A stretch of DNA of 64,000 bases from Novosphingobium sp. CECT 9465 (GTDB lineage: Bacteria > Pseudomonadota > Alphaproteobacteria > Sphingomonadales > Sphingomonadaceae), in contig NZ_CAKLBX010000001.1 of assembly GCF_920987055.1 (NCBI RefSeq), positions 3,675,459 through 3,739,458 on the forward strand, read 5' to 3'. The notes beneath the pieces were generated by a model that saw nothing but the letters and a program-made list of their open reading frames with translations, had not been told where the DNA came from and did no database searches. Below, piece after piece: positions 62,540 to 64,000 of the stretch (its first letter is position 1; the number at the start of each line of letters is the position of its first letter). The position numbers and the translations under genes are program-made.

Positions 62540-63523
62540 ATGACCATCAGCTTGCGCGGACGCCTTCCGCTTGTTGCAATCGCATCGGCACTGGTGCTGG
62601 CTTCTCCGCTGGCCGCGCCGGTCGTGGCGCAGACCGCGCCCAAGGCGCAAGCGCAGGTCGATCCCGAAATGCGGCTGCGCCGGATCGAGGCGGAATTGCG
62701 CGCGGTACAGCGCAAGGTTTTCCCCGATGGCGTCGGCAAGACGTTCGTGCCCGAAATCACCGCCGGACAGACCGCGCCAACGCTCACCGGCACACCTGCT
62801 GCCCCTGCCGTGTCCGATCTGCTGGCGCGCATGGATGCGGTTGAAGGCCAGTTGACCCGGCTGACCGCACAAGTTGAAGAAGGCCAGAACCGCGCGGCCA
62901 AGATGGAAGAGCGCCTTGCCAGGCTGGAACTTGCCGCTGCGCCGCCGCCCGTCGAATCCGAAATGCAAGCTGCTGCCGCCGCGCCCGTCGCTTCGCTGAC
63001 GCCTGCGCCAAAGCCCGCAGCAACCGCTCCGGCACCCAAGCCTGCCGCGACGACGCCGGCCACGGCAAAACCCGCTACTCCGTCGGCTACGCGGGTTGCC
63101 GCGGTGCAGGCCATCGAAAAGCCCGCCACTGCGGATGCCGGTTCGGACGAATACATGTACGGCTTCCGCCTGTGGGAAGCCAAGTTCTATCCCGAAGCGC
63201 AGCAGCAGTTGCAGATTTTCGTCGACCGTTACCCCAAGCACAATCTGACCAGTCACGGCCGCAACCTGCTCGGTCGCGCCTGGCTCGATGATGGAAAGCC
63301 CGGCACCGCGGCGCAGTTCTTCCTGCAGAATTATCTGGCCGACAAGAAAGGCGCGCGCGCACCGGACAGCCTGCTTTATCTCGGTGTCGCCATGGTCAGG
63401 CTCAAGGATACGGAAAAGGCTTGCGGTGCCTTTGCGGAACTTGCCGCCACATATCCCGAAGAGATCGCAGGCCGGATCAAGACCCAGTACGATAACGCCC
63501 GTGCTTCGGTGAAATGCAAATGA
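62540..63523 (+). CDS. cpoB: Cell division coordinator CpoB / YbgF-like TPR protein
   Basis: A 327-residue periplasmic protein. Signal peptide MTISLRGRLPLVAIASALVLASPLAAPVVAQ, a coiled-coil region (LLARMDAVEGQLTRLTAQVEEGQNRAAKMEERLARLE, about 95-130), an Ala/Pro-rich linker, and C-terminal TPR repeats (YGFRLWEAKFYPEAQQQLQIFVDRYPKHNLTSHGRNLLGRAWLDDGKPGTAAQFFLQNY). In other bacteria CpoB links the Tol-Pal machine to peptidoglycan synthesis. ATG 62540 has GGGA at 6 nt. It is followed by tilS, a common order in alphaproteobacteria. Confidence 0.88.
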   Translation: MTISLRGRLPLVAIASALVLASPLAAPVVAQTAPKAQAQVDPEMRLRRIEAELRAVQRKVFPDGVGKTFVPEITAGQTAPTLTGTPAAPAVSDLLARMDAVEGQLTRLTAQVEEGQNRAAKMEERLARLELAAAPPPVESEMQAAAAAPVASLTPAPKPAATAPAPKPAATTPATAKPATPSATRVAAVQAIEKPATADAGSDEYMYGFRLWEAKFYPEAQQQLQIFVDRYPKHNLTSHGRNLLGRAWLDDGKPGTAAQFFLQNYLADKKGARAPDSLLYLGVAMVRLKDTEKACGAFAELAATYPEEIAGRIKTQYDNARASVKCK

Positions 63524-63551
63524 CTTCCGCCAGTACCGGGCCTTCTGACAT

Positions 63552-64000
63552 ATGGCGGAGGAAGCTCCCGGCCTGATGCCAGAAACCACGGCGCGTTTTG
63601 CCGCGTCGTGGCAGGCTGTCGCGCCACTGGGCAAGGTCGGCCTTGCCGTATCGGGCGGGCCTGACAGTCTGGCGCTGCTCCTGCTTTTGCATGAAGTCGC
63701 GCCGCGCAACTTTCACGTCGTCACCGTCGATCACGGTTTGCGCCCCGAAAGCGCAGACGAGGCGGCGATGGTCGCGGGCCTGTGCAACCAGCGCGGCATT
63801 CCCCACGCCACGCTACCCCTGTCGCTGGCGAAGGGCAGTGCGGTACAGGAACGCGCGCGCCATGCCCGCTATGCCGCGATGGCGGAATGGGCGCTCGAAT
63901 CGGGCCTCGTCGCCCTCGTCACCGCACATCATGCCGACGATCAGGCCGAAACCATGCTCATGCGGCTTAACCGGGGTGCAGGGTTGCGCGGTCTTGCGGG
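63552..64000 (+). CDS. tilS: tRNA(Ile)-lysidine synthetase, partial (3' end outside window)
   Basis: The first 149 residues of TilS, which makes lysidine at position 34 of the tRNA reading AUA. The PP-loop SGGPDS is at about residues 34-39, followed by [32 protein letters not shown], and [27 protein letters not shown]. The start could also be ATG 63576. The gene runs off the right edge. Confidence 0.94.
   Translation, partial: [149 protein letters not shown]

Noticed and set aside
1..64000. CRISPR arrays, rRNA, tRNA, prophage or integron structures
   Set aside because: I looked for direct repeat arrays, CCA-ended cloverleaves and integrase genes and found none.

Overview
The window is a stretch of high-GC alphaproteobacterial chromosome. 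Family content and gene order (mnmE-mnmG-rsmG-parA-parB, rho near hemE, hemE facing ppsR-maf-aroE-coaE-dnaQ, plus DUF1491, DUF1465, DUF6489 and UPF0262 proteins) point to the Sphingomonadales, most likely Novosphingobium or a close relative. It looks like the origin-proximal region of the main chromosome. I see no rRNA, tRNA, CRISPR array, prophage or plasmid backbone.

Layout. 1-5 kb: a GH25 lysozyme-like gene cut by the left edge, UPF0262, dnaB, an O-acyltransferase, rpoZ and two small hydrolase or cyclase genes. 5-11 kb: the mnmE, mnmG, rsmG, parA, parB run, whose last four genes overlap by 4 nt. It contains three identical 16-bp parS sites, two of them inside rsmG. A fourth parS-like site lies in an acyl-CoA dehydrogenase gene at 15.7 kb. 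11-19 kb: envelope proteins, a free methionine sulfoxide reductase, a PQQ-type sugar dehydrogenase, a P-loop ATPase, threonylcarbamoyl-AMP synthase and a DUF2807 lipoprotein. 18.8-20.4 kb: a repeat-rich insertion zone with an IS110-family transposase and a highly structured upstream leader that resembles a bridge RNA. 20.4-27.8 kb: carD, fdxA, an S4 protein, a Suv3-like helicase, rho, hemJ and hemE, all leftward. 27.8-28.1 kb: the hemE/ppsR intergenic region, with five DnaA-box-like sites, which I call oriC. 28.1-34.7 kb: ppsR, maf, aroE, coaE, dnaQ, hpf, ptsN, a thioesterase, DUF1491 and a cell-wall hydrolase, all rightward. 34.7-39 kb: a palindromic repeat and purH, heparinase and rpe.

39.5-48 kb is the most unusual metabolic block. 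It encodes an inositol-phosphate-type nucleotidyltransferase, a myo-inositol-1-phosphate synthase, two different CDP-alcohol phosphatidyltransferase-fold enzymes, a polysaccharide/lipid flippase, an MFS carrier and a phospholipid-methyltransferase-like enzyme. Together they suggest synthesis and export of an inositol-containing phospholipid or phosphodiester. 48-58 kb holds mixed metabolism: lipB, a CitE-like lyase, an Old Yellow Enzyme, a DMT transporter, an orphan HTH regulator with its own palindrome, nadA, DUF4230, an MBL hydrolase and glpD. 58-64 kb holds two DUF465 mini-proteins, ptsP (partner of ptsN at 32.6 kb), a RodZ-like HTH protein, cpoB and the start of tilS, which is cut by the right edge.

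Start codons were chosen by ribosome-binding sites, family N-termini and overlaps with neighbours. All function calls come from reading the sequences by eye, with no database search.
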